A stretch of DNA of 64,000 nucleotides from Ophiobolus disseminans (lineage: Eukaryota > Ascomycota > Dothideomycetes > Pleosporales > Phaeosphaeriaceae). The stretch is taken from the NCBI GenBank assembly GCA_010093685.1, contig MU006222.1:1483301-1547300 (forward strand), given 5' to 3'. Shown in pieces: positions 1 through 11,433 of this stretch. Within the stretch, counting starts at the first letter, position 1, and each line of letters begins with the position of its first letter. Both the position numbers and the translations under genes were made by a program. The notes under the pieces are model-generated. The model saw only the letters and a program-made list of their open reading frames with translations. It searched no databases and was not told where the DNA came from.

Positions 1-17
1 TAGAGACCGTCGGAAGA

Positions 18-1526
18 ATGGTAAACGTTGGTGGAAGATCAAAGGGGTGCTCTAACTGTCGCCGAAGGCGCGTGAAGTGCGGTAAGTCGGATCCTTCGAG
101 GCCACCATTATTATGCAACTAATTTCAAGAAGATGAAAACCGACCGATATGTATGCAATGTGAAAGGAATGGCCTGAAGTGCGATGGACCAAGAGGCTTC
201 GCTTTTGTGGAAGCTACAATCGTGTCTTCGAGAAGAAAGGTCAAACATGATCATGGCACTCCCTCAGCTGCTGGGCCCGTCGCCAATATGGCCGACCCTT
301 CGGGCACGAGTAGTCTCACTCGACCATGCGCTCCACTACTCGAAAACCACCAGGAACTGTACATCATGTTCACCCGCAAACACATTGCTCCAGATGGTCC
401 TGTGGACATGGCGCTGCAAGAGCTACAGACGAGCAATACGTCACAACTTGCTCCAACACGCACAGTGGACTGCCGGAAAACACACCTTCAAGCTGTGCTG
501 AGCTTTGCGACTATCTTCTTCGGTACGAAAAACGGGTATTCCGACATCATGAAGCAAGGCTTGATCAGTCATGGGACCACGTTGAAGCAGCTCAACCAAG
601 CACTCTCAAACCCATCCTGCTATATGTACGATGAAGTCGTAGTCTCTGTGACTACTTTGGCTATGCAAGAAATGCTAGTACCATCGGGACCGAAGCGCTA
701 TCTGGACCATATGCTAGGCTTGGAAAAGTTGCTTACCTTGCGTGATCCGACCTCGCGCTGTTCGCGGAAAACGTTCGATTTGTACAAATGTCTGCGCCAC
801 ATGCTGCTTTACGCAGCTCTCCGCGCAGGTAGGCCATCAATTCTCGCAAAGCCGGAGTGGAAAACGTTGTTGATGCAATATTGTGGCAGCGAAGAAGAGA
901 TGCGAGAACAACAACTGTACGATGCGCTAGCGGACTGTTCAGTCCTGGCCGCCAAATTAAACGTACTTGTAGCGCGACTACAATTCTACGGTGATGGACA
1001 AGATAATCAAATCGATGAGACGAGACTGGGGGCGCAAGTGCTGTTGGGTCATTTAATATCTTGGAGAGGTCAAGTCGATGCCAACCCAGCAATTACCTAT
1101 ACTGATGCCTTTCCATGTTGGGCCGCGCCGCGATCCCTACGAACGTATCCGGATATTGAACCGCCGTCAGTATCTACAGACTTGATCTTCTCCAACATAG
1201 ACGCGGCCCTTATGCTGATGCTGTACAACACCACGCTCCTGTACGTCTTGAATGTTCTTATCACGCTTCCACTGGAACCAGAATCGATGGAAGAGTATCT
1301 GAAAAGAGCACATTTTTCCGTCTTGGAAATTTGTAAAAGTATGCCCACACCTTCGGCCGAGGAGCTGCAAGCAGACATGCACGCATCGCCTGTCGTTTAT
1401 TGGGCAATTCAGGTCGCAGACACGGTACTCCAGAAGGATCAGTCCCCCGAAGGAAGATGGCTTCTTAATCTTCTCAATAAAAAAGTTGCCAGACTCCGCA
1501 CCAAGGATTTCAAATGGGCGACCTAG
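18..1526 (+). CDS. Zn2Cys6 fungal transcription factor
   Basis: Two exons, 18-81 and 130-1526, joined across a 48-nt GT..AG intron (donor gtaagt); the phase is kept and the product is 486 aa. The join completes the binuclear zinc cluster: C11-x2-C14-x6-C21-x7-C29-x2-C32-x6-C39, preceded and followed by basic residues (RRRRVK). The first three cysteines lie in exon 1, so a model starting at the first ATG of the long exon would lose half of the DNA-binding domain. The remaining ~440 aa are mostly helical and include a stretch around residues 175-270 (CYMYDEVVVSVTTLAM, YLDHMLGLEKLL) typical of the fungal-specific regulatory domain of C6 regulators. Expected to be a nuclear sequence-specific regulator; target genes are unknown. 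The start is only 17 bp inside the window, so an earlier exon cannot be excluded. Confidence 0.88.
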
Positions 1527-2272
1527 AACAATGTGCTGTTATTCCGAGCAAGCAGTATCAGACCACTCTGCTACTCCAGAAATTTGACCACGGACCTTCG
1601 AGAATGGCTGGCCTATCGACAAGAACATTCTTGTATTGCGCAACAGAGCAGAATTAGGTAACTGTGTGTTCAGCATTGCTAAGTTTGGCGACAAGTTCAA
1701 TGCTCGTTTGAAAGCACGCACACAACCAATGCAACCAGGCTGAAACGAGCTACGCTGCAAGGCGGCTTAATCGCTACAATGAACGTGTGCACCATAAATA
1801 GCCAGGCGCCGACCAAGTCAGACTACTGTTCCCAACGAGGCTGGACTTTACATGTTGCGCTAGTCACTCCCAGCAGAGCTTTCCAGCAACGCTATACTCC
1901 GGCGCCAAACAAATTTGTGAAACGTCACGTTGCACCAAGGCTTACATCCCGAGCTCTTTGGGCTTGTGTCGCATAGACTATTCTGACTTTTCGCTGTACA
2001 ACTACCTCTTATCTTCCAGGTACAACGTTAGGATGTGCACGATGATGTTGACATTACACCCGGGGGCCGGAATCCTTCTGGCCAGTGCGGACCCACCACT
2101 CCGCATCGATGTCGCGAATTGGAATATGGGCACGCCAAAGTCGGGGGCCTGAACATGCAGCCAAGCATAACTGGTAACCGCATAAGGTTTTTGACACCCT
2201 ATACGGGATTTACAAAACCCCTGGATATCCGTATCTTTTCCTGTTGGTCTCGACAGTTCCATCTGTACAGCC
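1527..2272. other. Intergenic region, nothing recognised
   Basis: Gap of 746 bp between the zinc-cluster gene and the DUF3176 gene, which lie in tandem. Short open frames on both strands show no domain, no splice-compatible extension and no start context. It presumably holds the terminator of the first gene and the promoter of the second. Confidence 0.5.
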
Positions 2273-4399
2273 ATGTATTCCCACGATCGAGTGTCTGGGT
2301 ATCCGCCGCACGATGCCGCGCCCAATCCAGCAACATACGTGCCCTCATCCTATGATCAAGGAGCACATCTGCTTTATCCACAGGACCGCGAGCTCCCACC
2401 CTCAAAGTCAGCTCATGTGGAATTGAATGATGTGCCCAGCGGACACGGCTCGACAATCAGCCCGCCGCCACGACAAGGTTTCCGCCACACCTTCAGTTCT
2501 TGGGCATTCGAGATATTTGCTGTGGTAGTGAGTGCGGCTTCAATAGTCGCGATAGTTGCGGTACTTTATCGTGAGAACGGCAAACCACTCTCAGCTTGGA
2601 AGATTGGTATCTCCCTGAACACTGTTGTCGCAACTCTCGGAACATTGGCAAGAACCAATCTCGCGTTTGCCATCAGCTCTTGCGTCGGACAGCAGAAATG
2701 GTCATGGTTTCAGCGGAAGTCAGACAAGATAACAGCTTTTGAACGGTTCGACGAAGCTACAAGAGGCCCGCTTGGAGGTGCGAAGCTGTTCTTCTGGCTC
2801 CGTTTTAGGTACTACTTCCTTTGATTATGCAATACTTTCGGGCTAACGAGTTACAGGCATTGGGCTGCATTGGGAGCCTTGGTCACAGTCGGTGTCGTCG
2901 CTTTTGACCCATTCTTGCAACTAGTCATATCCAATGTTGGGAGACTGGACGATGTCGTCGCAACTCAGAATGCTACAATCGGCCAAGCTCTCACAATGGG
3001 CGGAGGACAGTCGGTCCGTTGGTTCAAAACAGGGCCCTTGGGCCGTGTAAACACCACACAAGGTATCCTTCTCCCTCAAGGCACCGAGAATCGACCAGAC
3101 CTCGGAATCGTAAGTGCCTTGTACAATGGCTTCTCCAACTCATCGCTATATCGCAGTGTATCAGCGGATTTTCAGTGCACTACTGGGAATTGCACGTGGG
3201 CACCATTCGTGACAGCCGCCGTTTGTAACAGATGCGAGGACGTCTCAGTTGATCTAAAGTCAGCTTCTGGATCCGGAAAGGAAGGTTCAAACGTTGCGAT
3301 GCAGAGCAATGTGATGATTTCACCGGACAATTATACAACATTCTCCCTACCCTATGCCAACATCAAGAACTACAATCTGCCACTAAAGGACTTCGCTGGA
3401 GATTGGTGGAACTATACAACGTATGGTGGAAAAATTGCGCGAACATTCATGACAACGAACACCACGTATGATCCTCGGCAAACACTCCGGTTTCAAGAAC
3501 TAGAGACCTTGCTTATGGCATTTTTGATGGTACGAGTTTCCGACGAGTGGCTGCAGTCAGGACTACCATGGAATCAAACAAAACCAGTCGCGACCGAGTG
3601 CGCTTTGTATCTTTGTGCCAAAGAATATGAAAGCAGGAGCCAGGGAAATGCACTAAAGGACACTGTCACCGCATCTTGGGCTACGCGGGATCCTCTCTCG
3701 TACAGAGTGGACGAGAAGGCAGGCCTGCAGTTCGACATGAAAATCGCCTCCGCATATGACAAAGACCAGGGCAACAAGCTATACGAGCCGCTTGTTGGCT
3801 TAGTCAAGCATGATCTCCGACTCGTCCTGCCTCCCGAAGCCGCCGACAAACACCGCATCCCCACTGGCGGAATCAACGTCACGCAACCATTCATCCAAAC
3901 CCTGACAGAAGCCCTCCTCACCTTCCGAGGCGCAACCCCAAGAATGGAACAGAAAAACTTCACTCTAATGGCATTTCCCGAAATCAGAGCACCCGCTATG
4001 ATGGACGCGCTCTGGAACTCCACCAACCTAACGACCACCTTCGATAACGTCGCCAAAAGCTTGACAAACCACATCCGCAGCGACTCGCCCGATCGCCACC
4101 AGGGCACGACGCAAAACTGGATCATATACATACGCGTCCGCTGGGCGTACCTGGCGTACCCGATCGGCATGCTTGTCATTGGCATGTCGTATGTAATTAG
4201 CACGATTATTGAGTCTGCGAGGTTGCGCATGCCGGTCTGGAAGGAGGCGGCGCTGCCGACGCTGTTGTATGGGCTTGATGAGGAGACGCAGAGGTTGTTG
4301 AGGCACAAGGAGGAAGGCGAGAAGGTGAAGACGGGTGATGTGAGGGTTAGGTTTGCGCTGGACGAGAAGGAGGGGTGTCGGAGGCTTGTAGCTAGTTAG
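2273..4399 (+). CDS. DUF3176 integral membrane protein
   Basis: Two exons, 2273-2808 and 2857-4399, with a 48-nt intron that splits an Arg codon (AG|G); product 692 aa. The segment after the N-terminal Pro-rich ~70 residues has a hydrophobic helix (about 78-100), then WKIGISLNTVVATLGTLART and a second helix after the splice (about 182-205). These are hallmarks of the fungal DUF3176 family. A long, presumably extracytoplasmic part with several N-x-S/T sequons and cysteines follows (about 205-610), then a last transmembrane helix (about 625-648) and a short basic C-terminus. The family is abundant in Pezizomycotina and has no known biochemical function. The exon 2 reading begins with HWAALGAL, so the TTG near 2870 is not a start. 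Confidence 0.85.
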
Positions 4400-6790
4400 G
4401 GTGCTGAATGAGTGCTTGTTGGACTTGGTGAAAGGGCTCGATGGCACGTTGGATATGTGTAAGCGATACCCTGGGCTGACAGGCTCGGGGCTGTGGCATA
4501 TCATCGCAAGGGCATTTGTGCTCGCTTATCTATAGACACTCAAACTAATACCCGTCAAAGCGACATGCTGGAAGGAACCTCACTATGAGACTTGGGAACC
4601 ACTTTGTTTCATGGCATGTGTATCTTAAAGTTCTTGAGGCTACCTTGGGCATGTCCATCGAGACTGGGGAGATAATCCAGTGCTGCGACGTTGCAATCAG
4701 TCCATAGATTGGCTATACGGAGCTTTACTTAACGGGAAAATTGGCGGTTGCGACTAGATGTTCCTGCTTGGGTATTGGTGGTGGGTGTTGCTGTGGTAGC
4801 TAGACATTGAGAAGTGCAAACTCAAAGTCTCAACATGCTACTACAAATCAGGGTCTCCATAGATATTGCTGGTAATATGTTGTCTCGTATGCTCGGAGGC
4901 TTGGAGACAGCATGTCTCGGGTTTGCAACACACCCAACTCCCGTCGTACTAATGAGGGCAATGCGCAGGAGACTGTTCCAAGATTGCATTAGAACTTTTA
5001 GTAGAAAGAAGACCAGAGTATACCTACTCTCGAAATTGAACTTTGACATCTGGACATGTACGTAAGGCTTGGATTGAGGCCGTTCGCGACTTTGCGCAAA
5101 GGCCTTTGGCGTGACTGTCCGAGCGTGAAAACGTCGCAATCATCGAGCCTCGGAGCTGCTGACCACCACACGTAACGAACACACTCCTCGACGTGCGCGA
5201 AGGCTTTCCGTTTCGAAAAGCGTGTGCAGAATGAACGCGACATAAGAATAATCTGTACATGTAGGCACGAATAAAATACGTGTCGCCCTCAGCTCTGTGT
5301 GAGTGCAGGAGCGAGTTTCCTTCCCCTGGTCATAGCGCCTTACCTTGGTGCCCAAACAGCAGGGCACAACATTTGCACCGCGTCGAGGCTTATACCCAGC
5401 CATATTTACTTTTCCTCGCAATGTTCGCATTGAGTCGCAGACTGAAACAAGCCAATACGAGTTCACCAACACTTGTCACCAGCAGACAAGCCGCTTCCAA
5501 GCTTGCCTCGACTCGCTGGCTACAATCTCCGTTCTATGGCACCGCACTGATGCCGTGTGGCTGATGCTCCCTTCATTTGAGTGTCAGTCAGCATCGGCTT
5601 TGATTTACTCCGCTTTAGTGTTGCTGTCGAATCGTCGGTGTTAGGTTCGGAAGGTTATGCACCGCGCTATCGACGTGGCTTCCAGATACCCAGACCAGTC
5701 AAAAAGGAATGAACGGCGACTTCACCACTCGAAGCACCATGACAGGCCACTAACACGTGCTATTTTGGAGAAGCTGCAGGGAAAAGTACACAACGTGCCA
5801 AGGAGTTTCTGTTCACCACAGAGCCTGCCGTGCTGTCCAGCGGCTATTACGGGAACATATTGACTTGCGTATCGGCAACGTCAATCAACTCTTAGCAAAT
5901 TAGCAAATGATTGTCGTACCTCGATTGAATTCACGCGCACCAGGTTACGAGGTGGACGAACAAGCGGGGCAGCAATAATCCCCGCCCGCTACACCCTCAT
6001 AATGCGAAGGACCCGACTCTTCCACTGATCGCGCCACCAATTCTCAGCCGGGTCCTGTCGCATACACCGACAAATGATCTCTTATGCTGATGTCTGATCG
6101 GCTGGGGGGAGCAGTGCATGCAGGATGACTTTGTGTCGACGAATCATGATCCCGATCTTAGCTCAGCTCTCAGCCTTAATGCAGGGCTGAGCTTTTTATA
6201 CGAACCCAGTGACTGCTCAGCCTGAGCATTAGTGTTTTCCCTCTCAGAAGTTCTGTGGCTGCACTGCTCGTTCAATTGTTGTCTGGACGGTCAATGGATT
6301 GTGGGATATCATGGAAAATCGATAGCTACTCTGGATATGACAGAAGGCTGACGCTAGATCTACACTGTTTTTGATTATGTCGCAGCGAGGCCCTGTACTG
6401 ACTTACACGAGAGTTGATGACGGACTAAGCGAGCACGAATCATATGGCAGATCGCCCAAACACTATCCGAGAACGGCTCTGCTCACTGCAGCCATGTACC
6501 TCCCGATTGGGTGCCCAATGGCCACAGATTAACTGCTGCTTACGGATGCGCAAATGGCATGCCTGGTTCTAAGCCAGGACAGGCCAGACTTGACTAGGTG
6601 CGTACTGTGTGCATCTCAGCTTGCCCTTTTTTCTCCAGATCTACTCCCGTGGGCCCCGACCTGTCTTTTCCCATCGTACCACCGCATTCGGCATATGCCA
6701 ACCCACCTAGCTGAGTGTACCGAGCTTGAGCAAGCTCAATAAAAGTCAGACATACCCCAGACCTGAACCTCGACTTCTTCGACCGACAGC
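4400..6790. other. 2.4-kb gene-poor interval
   Basis: No convincing gene on either strand. Open frames up to ~110 codons (for example around 5140-5470 and 5280-5860) have no domain, no splice partners and unremarkable composition. The only structure seen is a cluster of GCTCAG/CTGAGC inverted repeats at 6160-6227 (listed separately) and a weak hairpin pairing GGACCCGACT near 6010 with AGCCGGGTCC near 6047. The right part must hold the promoter of the lectin-like gene starting at 6791. Confidence 0.5.
6160..6227. repeat. Clustered GCTCAG/CTGAGC inverted repeats
   Basis: AGCTCAGC at 6160-6167 pairs perfectly with GCTGAGCT at 6186-6193, followed by a TTTTTA run. Twenty-one bases further on, GCTCAG-C-CTGAGC (6215-6227) is a near-perfect palindrome. 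The same hexamer core therefore occurs four times in 68 bp. It could be a transcript hairpin or a cluster of dyad binding sites about 560 bp upstream of the lectin-like gene; the sequence alone does not decide. Confidence 0.4.
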
Positions 6791-8917
6791 ATGGATCCTC
6801 GCGACGAGCGCCGCGATGTGAGTAGCCCTCAAAGTTACACAGAGAGCCAGTGGAGTCCGCCTCCGCGGTTCCAGGACCACGATCAGATCTATACAGCCCA
6901 AGGCTCGCCGCAATCGTACGCACCAAATCCGCATTCTCCACCTCAGGTATCGCCGCCTTTGGAGTATCAAGAGGAGTATCATCACTCGTCGCAAAATCAG
7001 GTACAGCCTTATGGCGGTGGGTACCAGCAAGAGTACGTTAGCATCCTCATCTCACAAAATGTTCCGGTTTCAGTCCGTTGGCACAATAGCCTGTTCATTA
7101 TTACGGCCTTCCGAGCGCACACTTGATAGCGGGGAAAGCTTTGGGGGTGTGCAGCATGTGCTATCGCGCTGAAGCGTTTTGGATACCTTGATGTTGGGCA
7201 TGTTTTACTAGAACAGATTCATTCCTTGAATTCGTTTCGATGATTGACTTACATTCTGAATAGATACTCAACTGAGAAAGAAACGCCTTACGCAACGCAA
7301 GATGCTGCTGCTGCACTGACCCCGGACTACTCCGGCCCACAGGTTGTGCCGGGGCAGTTCTATTCACATTCTGGCCGGCCACTTTCGCCTTCCTCAAATG
7401 GCGGCACCACACTCATGTCGCCTCAAATGAGGCCATACACGTTCAAAGAACATGTCGATGATCCCATGTCACGACCAGGAACTGCTCCGCCACCCGTGCC
7501 ACCCAAAGATGACCGAAAGTGTGGTATGAAGAAACGCACATTCTTCATACTGGTCATATGTGTGTTTATCTGGGTACTGGCCCTCGCACTTGGTCTCGGT
7601 CTTGGGTTGGGGTTGGGTTTGAAGAAGAAGGACAACACTACGAAGGACAGCCCTCCGTATGTTGTTTCTCTCCCAAAGGATCGAAAGATCACTGCTGATG
7701 TTTCCAAGTGTTGCAGATAAAATCGATCCTTTTTGTCGACAGAAGCCAGAGTACTGCATCGGTGGCGCGCTTAATGCGAATTACTTCTCCAAGAAGGGTG
7801 CTTACAACGGTACCGGAATCGCTTTGGCTGGCGAGTCCTGGAACAAGGGTCAACGACGCCTATTCACACTATACTTTCAACATCACACCGGCGACATTCG
7901 CTTCATGCAGTATACTACTGATCAGCAGTGGCAAGGTGGTTCGAGGGTCGAGACGATCGCGACTGATGCAAAGAATGCGACACCAATTTCGGCCGTTGCG
8001 TTTGGTATCAACGCGACTCAATACGTATGTTATTTTAAGTGATGCCGATTCTTGCTCTGCTGACCATCATAAAGTTCCACATATTCTACATCGACAAAAA
8101 CAACATTGTCAAGCAGATAACAAAGTCCAACACCAGTGATATCTGGCAGCCCGGACCACTTTCCAAGCTAAACCTGAAAGCGATGGACTCGCCTAGCTCC
8201 GGCCTACAAGCATGCTGGAAGGGAAACTTTTACGGCGACAGCGACTACGCCAAATTCCCGACCTTTTCTGGACTACAGAACCAGCAGCCCTTCGACGAGC
8301 GCAAGGGCATGAACATCTGGTATGCCGTCGACGACTCCACATTCGAGCAATATACTTGGTACAGCGGGCAAGACACATGGCAGCCCGTGCAAAAGTGGTC
8401 TGGCTTCAACGGCCACGCCGGCGTTGGGTGTTACAGCTGGGGCGCAGGCACAACCACATACGCGATGATGGCGAACAAGAACAACGACGTCGAGTTCTGG
8501 TGGAAAGACACCAACACGACAACCACCTCGGCCGAAAACCATCCCATCAACTCGTGGCAGAACTCAACCAAGGGGGCCATCCGTGGCGTCAATCCCATCA
8601 CCTCGCTCGGCTTCACAACGTACTTTTACGCGCAAATGGCGGATCGCAGCATCAGGGGCTACAATGTGACGTATCAGGCTGAGAACACGACATTCGAGGG
8701 CGACCCGTTCACCATCACAGATCCAGCGGGTCCCTCCAAGGGCATCGCGGGTACACATTTGACCGTCACAGCGTATGCGGAGATTGTTGGAAATACCACG
8801 CTGTGGGATAGTCTTTACGTCTTCTACCAGACGCAGGGCAACGACATTACGGCGTTTACACGTCGGCTGAATGGCGGCCCGTGGACCAGGGGCGTACTCA
8901 CGATCCCGGATACTTAG
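6791..8917 (+). CDS. Membrane-anchored fucose-lectin-like protein
   Basis: Four exons, 6791-7032, 7264-7656, 7709-8024 and 8075-8917, all phase-compatible; product 597 aa. The first ~165 residues are Pro/Gln/Tyr-rich and low complexity (several PP and YQ runs, APPPVPPK), presumably cytosolic. One transmembrane helix follows at about 170-193, ending in an alternating Gly-Leu run. The rest resembles the fungal fucose-specific lectin fold: repeated Trp/Tyr-rich blades (IWYAVDDSTFEQYTW, DVEFWWKDTN, TTYFYAQMADRSIRGY, DSLYVFYQTQGNDITAF) with many N-x-S/T sites, consistent with an extracellular beta-propeller. Introns 2 and 3 end in AAG rather than YAG; the frame supports them, but they are less certain than intron 1, which has TAG and a good TGAC branch site. 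Sugar specificity cannot be inferred. Confidence 0.7.
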
Positions 8918-9886
8918 ATATCGGAGTCGGTGGGGTCGGATGAATACAAGAGTGCCGTTGTGCTGGATACACTCTTTGGTGTTGGGCAGGCTTGTCTTTT
9001 AGCGTTGCGCAACTACTTTCGTTTGTGCGATGCTTTGGCGTGGGAGTTTTGGAGTTGCATGGCACCTTTTTTTTCGTGCGCAATGAACGGACGAAATGAA
9101 GATGGCTTGGGATACCCTCATTTAATGGATGAAATTCATGCGATGAAGTTATGTTTTGTCTTATTCTGGTTACGTAAAATTGCTGCCGTCCTACATGATC
9201 AGTCATGGAGTCCGCTACATAGTTACGCATCGTTGAGCGCTCGTTCCAAGGTTACTATAGAAGTGGGTAAGCTACGTAACCTCTTCTGCACCTACGTCAG
9301 GAAAACCAAGTGACTACTGCAAGTGCTGCTCGAAAGCTAGACGAATGATATTCACCTCAACAGCTACCTCTTTCTTTGTTGCTTCCTACCTGCTTACATT
9401 CTCTCCATCTTCATTCTCAACGTAATCAGTCATGCACCTTTGTTGATTACTAAACCTAGTGCTACTATTTAATATATGTTGTGATAGAGTTATGCTCACA
9501 AATGCCTTTCTACCTTTACATCCTAATTTATAAATTTAGAAGACTTTGCAATAGTGTAAAAATATGCAGGCTTCCTTATCATCTTCTAAGTAAAAGCAAA
9601 CACTCCGTACAGATTCTTCGTGCATAACTTGAGTGTTCTAGACCGCGATGATGGGAAAAGCCTAGTGTCATGTACGACATGGTGGAGCACCCGCCGGCAA
9701 ATGTCAGCCGACCAACAACAGCGACCCAAGCCCCACCTTTACTAGTGAGAATTTTCATTGTTACAATTGCTTCTTCTGCCCTCAAAGCTTGCAAATCTGT
9801 TTTTACTACAATATAAATTAATTAATTCTGGAAATTATTATCTTTCGAGATCTTTGAGTCACAACTTTGAAAACAACTTTCGTGTA
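8918..9886. other. AT-rich intergenic spacer
   Basis: Spacer of 969 bp between the lectin-like gene and the tRNA gene. It becomes distinctly AT-rich from about 9350 onward (runs such as tttaatatatg and taatttataaatttag). No gene, repeat array or RNA was recognised. Confidence 0.5.
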
Positions 9887-9969
9887 GGGCGTGTGGCTCA
9901 GTGGTAGAGCGTCCGCTTTGCATTTTACGTGCCTGCGGAAGGTCCGGGTTTCGATCACCCGCCCGTCCA
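9887..9969 (+). tRNA. tRNA-Ala (anticodon TGC) with 11-nt intron
   Basis: A cloverleaf can be drawn by hand. Acceptor 9887-9893 pairs with 9962-9968, with A73 at 9969. The D stem is 9896-9899/9907-9910. The anticodon stem TCCGC/GCGGA is 9912-9916/9935-9939, with anticodon TGC at 9919-9921. The T arm is 9945-9961 with loop TTCGATC. An 11-nt intron (about 9923-9933) sits one base 3' of the anticodon, the canonical place. The G3-U70 wobble pair, the alanine identity element, is present. Without the intron the molecule is 72 nt. Two oddities are a T6-C67 mismatch in the acceptor and T53-A61 in place of the nearly invariant G-C pair closing the T loop. It may therefore be a weak or decaying copy. 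Confidence 0.75.
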
Positions 9970-9985
9970 TTTTTTGCTTTTTTTT
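9970..9985 (+). terminator. Pol III oligo-T terminator
   Basis: T6 (9970-9975) followed after GC by T8 (9978-9985) directly behind the tRNA discriminator base, the expected RNA polymerase III stop. This supports the tRNA call. Confidence 0.8.
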
Positions 9986-11433
9986 GGTGCCTCTTTTTGA
10001 TGTGTGGAGTGGTGTTGGGGTGTGTGGTGGATTGATGGGGCTTGGGGAATGTGTGGTGGTAGGGGTGCTGAATTTTTTTGGATGGATGTTGGGTTAGGCG
10101 AGCTTGGAATGTCGATTTCAAGACGTGCAGGTGGCTGATGAGAGACTAGTTGCTTCGGGATTTGTTGTGTGGGAAACCGAGGTTGACGGGTTGCTTTTTG
10201 GCGGGTTTGGTGTGCTGCTTCCAAGCCCAGGTTTACAGTCTGGATTATTGGTCGAGGTTGCCTTCAATGAACTATGCTTTACTAGTCAAACTCTGCAAAG
10301 ATATACGGAAACTACCTAGGCTCCGAAGGACTTCAGTGTCGTTGCTGTAATGGCTGAGACTTGATTGCTGGGCGCTTTTGAGTTTCCGTGATAATATCGC
10401 AGACATTGCCACTGAAAACATGCCGCACATCCGCTGAAAATGGGTTACAGGTAGTCTCTTTTTTGATATACTATCAGACCTGGACGTCAAGCTTTGCAAG
10501 AAGTGTGATACCGAGAAGCTACCTAGGTATTAGGTAGGTGGGAAGGCCGGAAATGGACAGCCGAGGATAGACCTGGAGCAACAAGTATTGTTCGTCTCTA
10601 CAAAACTCTCGACAATTCATGAAGAAAGAGGTGAGCTCAATAGTGAACCGTGGTATTTCAACATTGACCCGGACACCCGCGCCAGAGTTTCGACAAACTA
10701 TCCATGGATATTTCCAAGTGTACCGCCAAGTGACTGCGCCACGCGCTTACGTAAATGAGTCAGGCATGAACATGACCCGAACAATGACGCGCAACTTCCG
10801 CAACCGTTCCTCCATCACTAAAGCCTTACACACATTCTTGACACACACAACCGTCGCTGAGATCGACGAAGAAACGCGCAGAAGACAGCAAACACGCTGT
10901 TCGCAAATAGGCGCACGCGACACATTCATAGCAGGAAGCCCTGCCCCGCGAAACCAGTCACTCTCCACAGCCTCCCCACATCAGTACTTCCGACGCCGGC
11001 TTAAGTGAGCGGCCACTACACGAACGACTCAACACAGTCAAGGAAACGATCAATGGATACCATCTATAACAAAGTCATGGCCTTTTGCTGGTTTTCTGGA
11101 CTTCCACACGTCGAGAAGTTGGGCGACATCGTCCGCGCCCGCCACCAGGTTTGAACGCGCTGTCTGTCAAACGGAGGCACAACGCACAACAATACGAGCC
11201 CAGACGCGTGAATACTGGTAGAAAGAGTCATTTCACGACTGTATCGCTAGGCGTGGGAACGTCGCACGGTCAACGGGGTCATACGGACATTGTTCACCCT
11301 CAGTTTCACATTCACGCGGTCCCCGCGTCAGCACGGCACCGGTCGCATCGTAAACATTTCCACGTAGTAAAGAGCCTGAACACCACCCGGGCGGGATTAC
11401 AACCCGATCGCAACATCCACACTCACCGTAGCC
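9970..11433. other. Intergenic region downstream of the tRNA
   Basis: Besides the oligo-T terminator, the G/T-rich part at 9990-10250 and the remainder hold only short open frames without domains. A 129-codon frame at 10619-11008 was examined and not accepted. The right end serves as the upstream region of the CPVC-protein gene at 11434. Confidence 0.45.

Noticed and set aside
5140..5863. Several overlapping 70-110-codon frames
   Set aside because: All short, on both strands, without domain, start context or splice continuity.
10619..11008. 129-codon plus-strand open frame between the tRNA and the CPVC gene
   Set aside because: No domain, no biased composition, no signal peptide and no splice partners; could equally be chance in a 1.4-kb gap.
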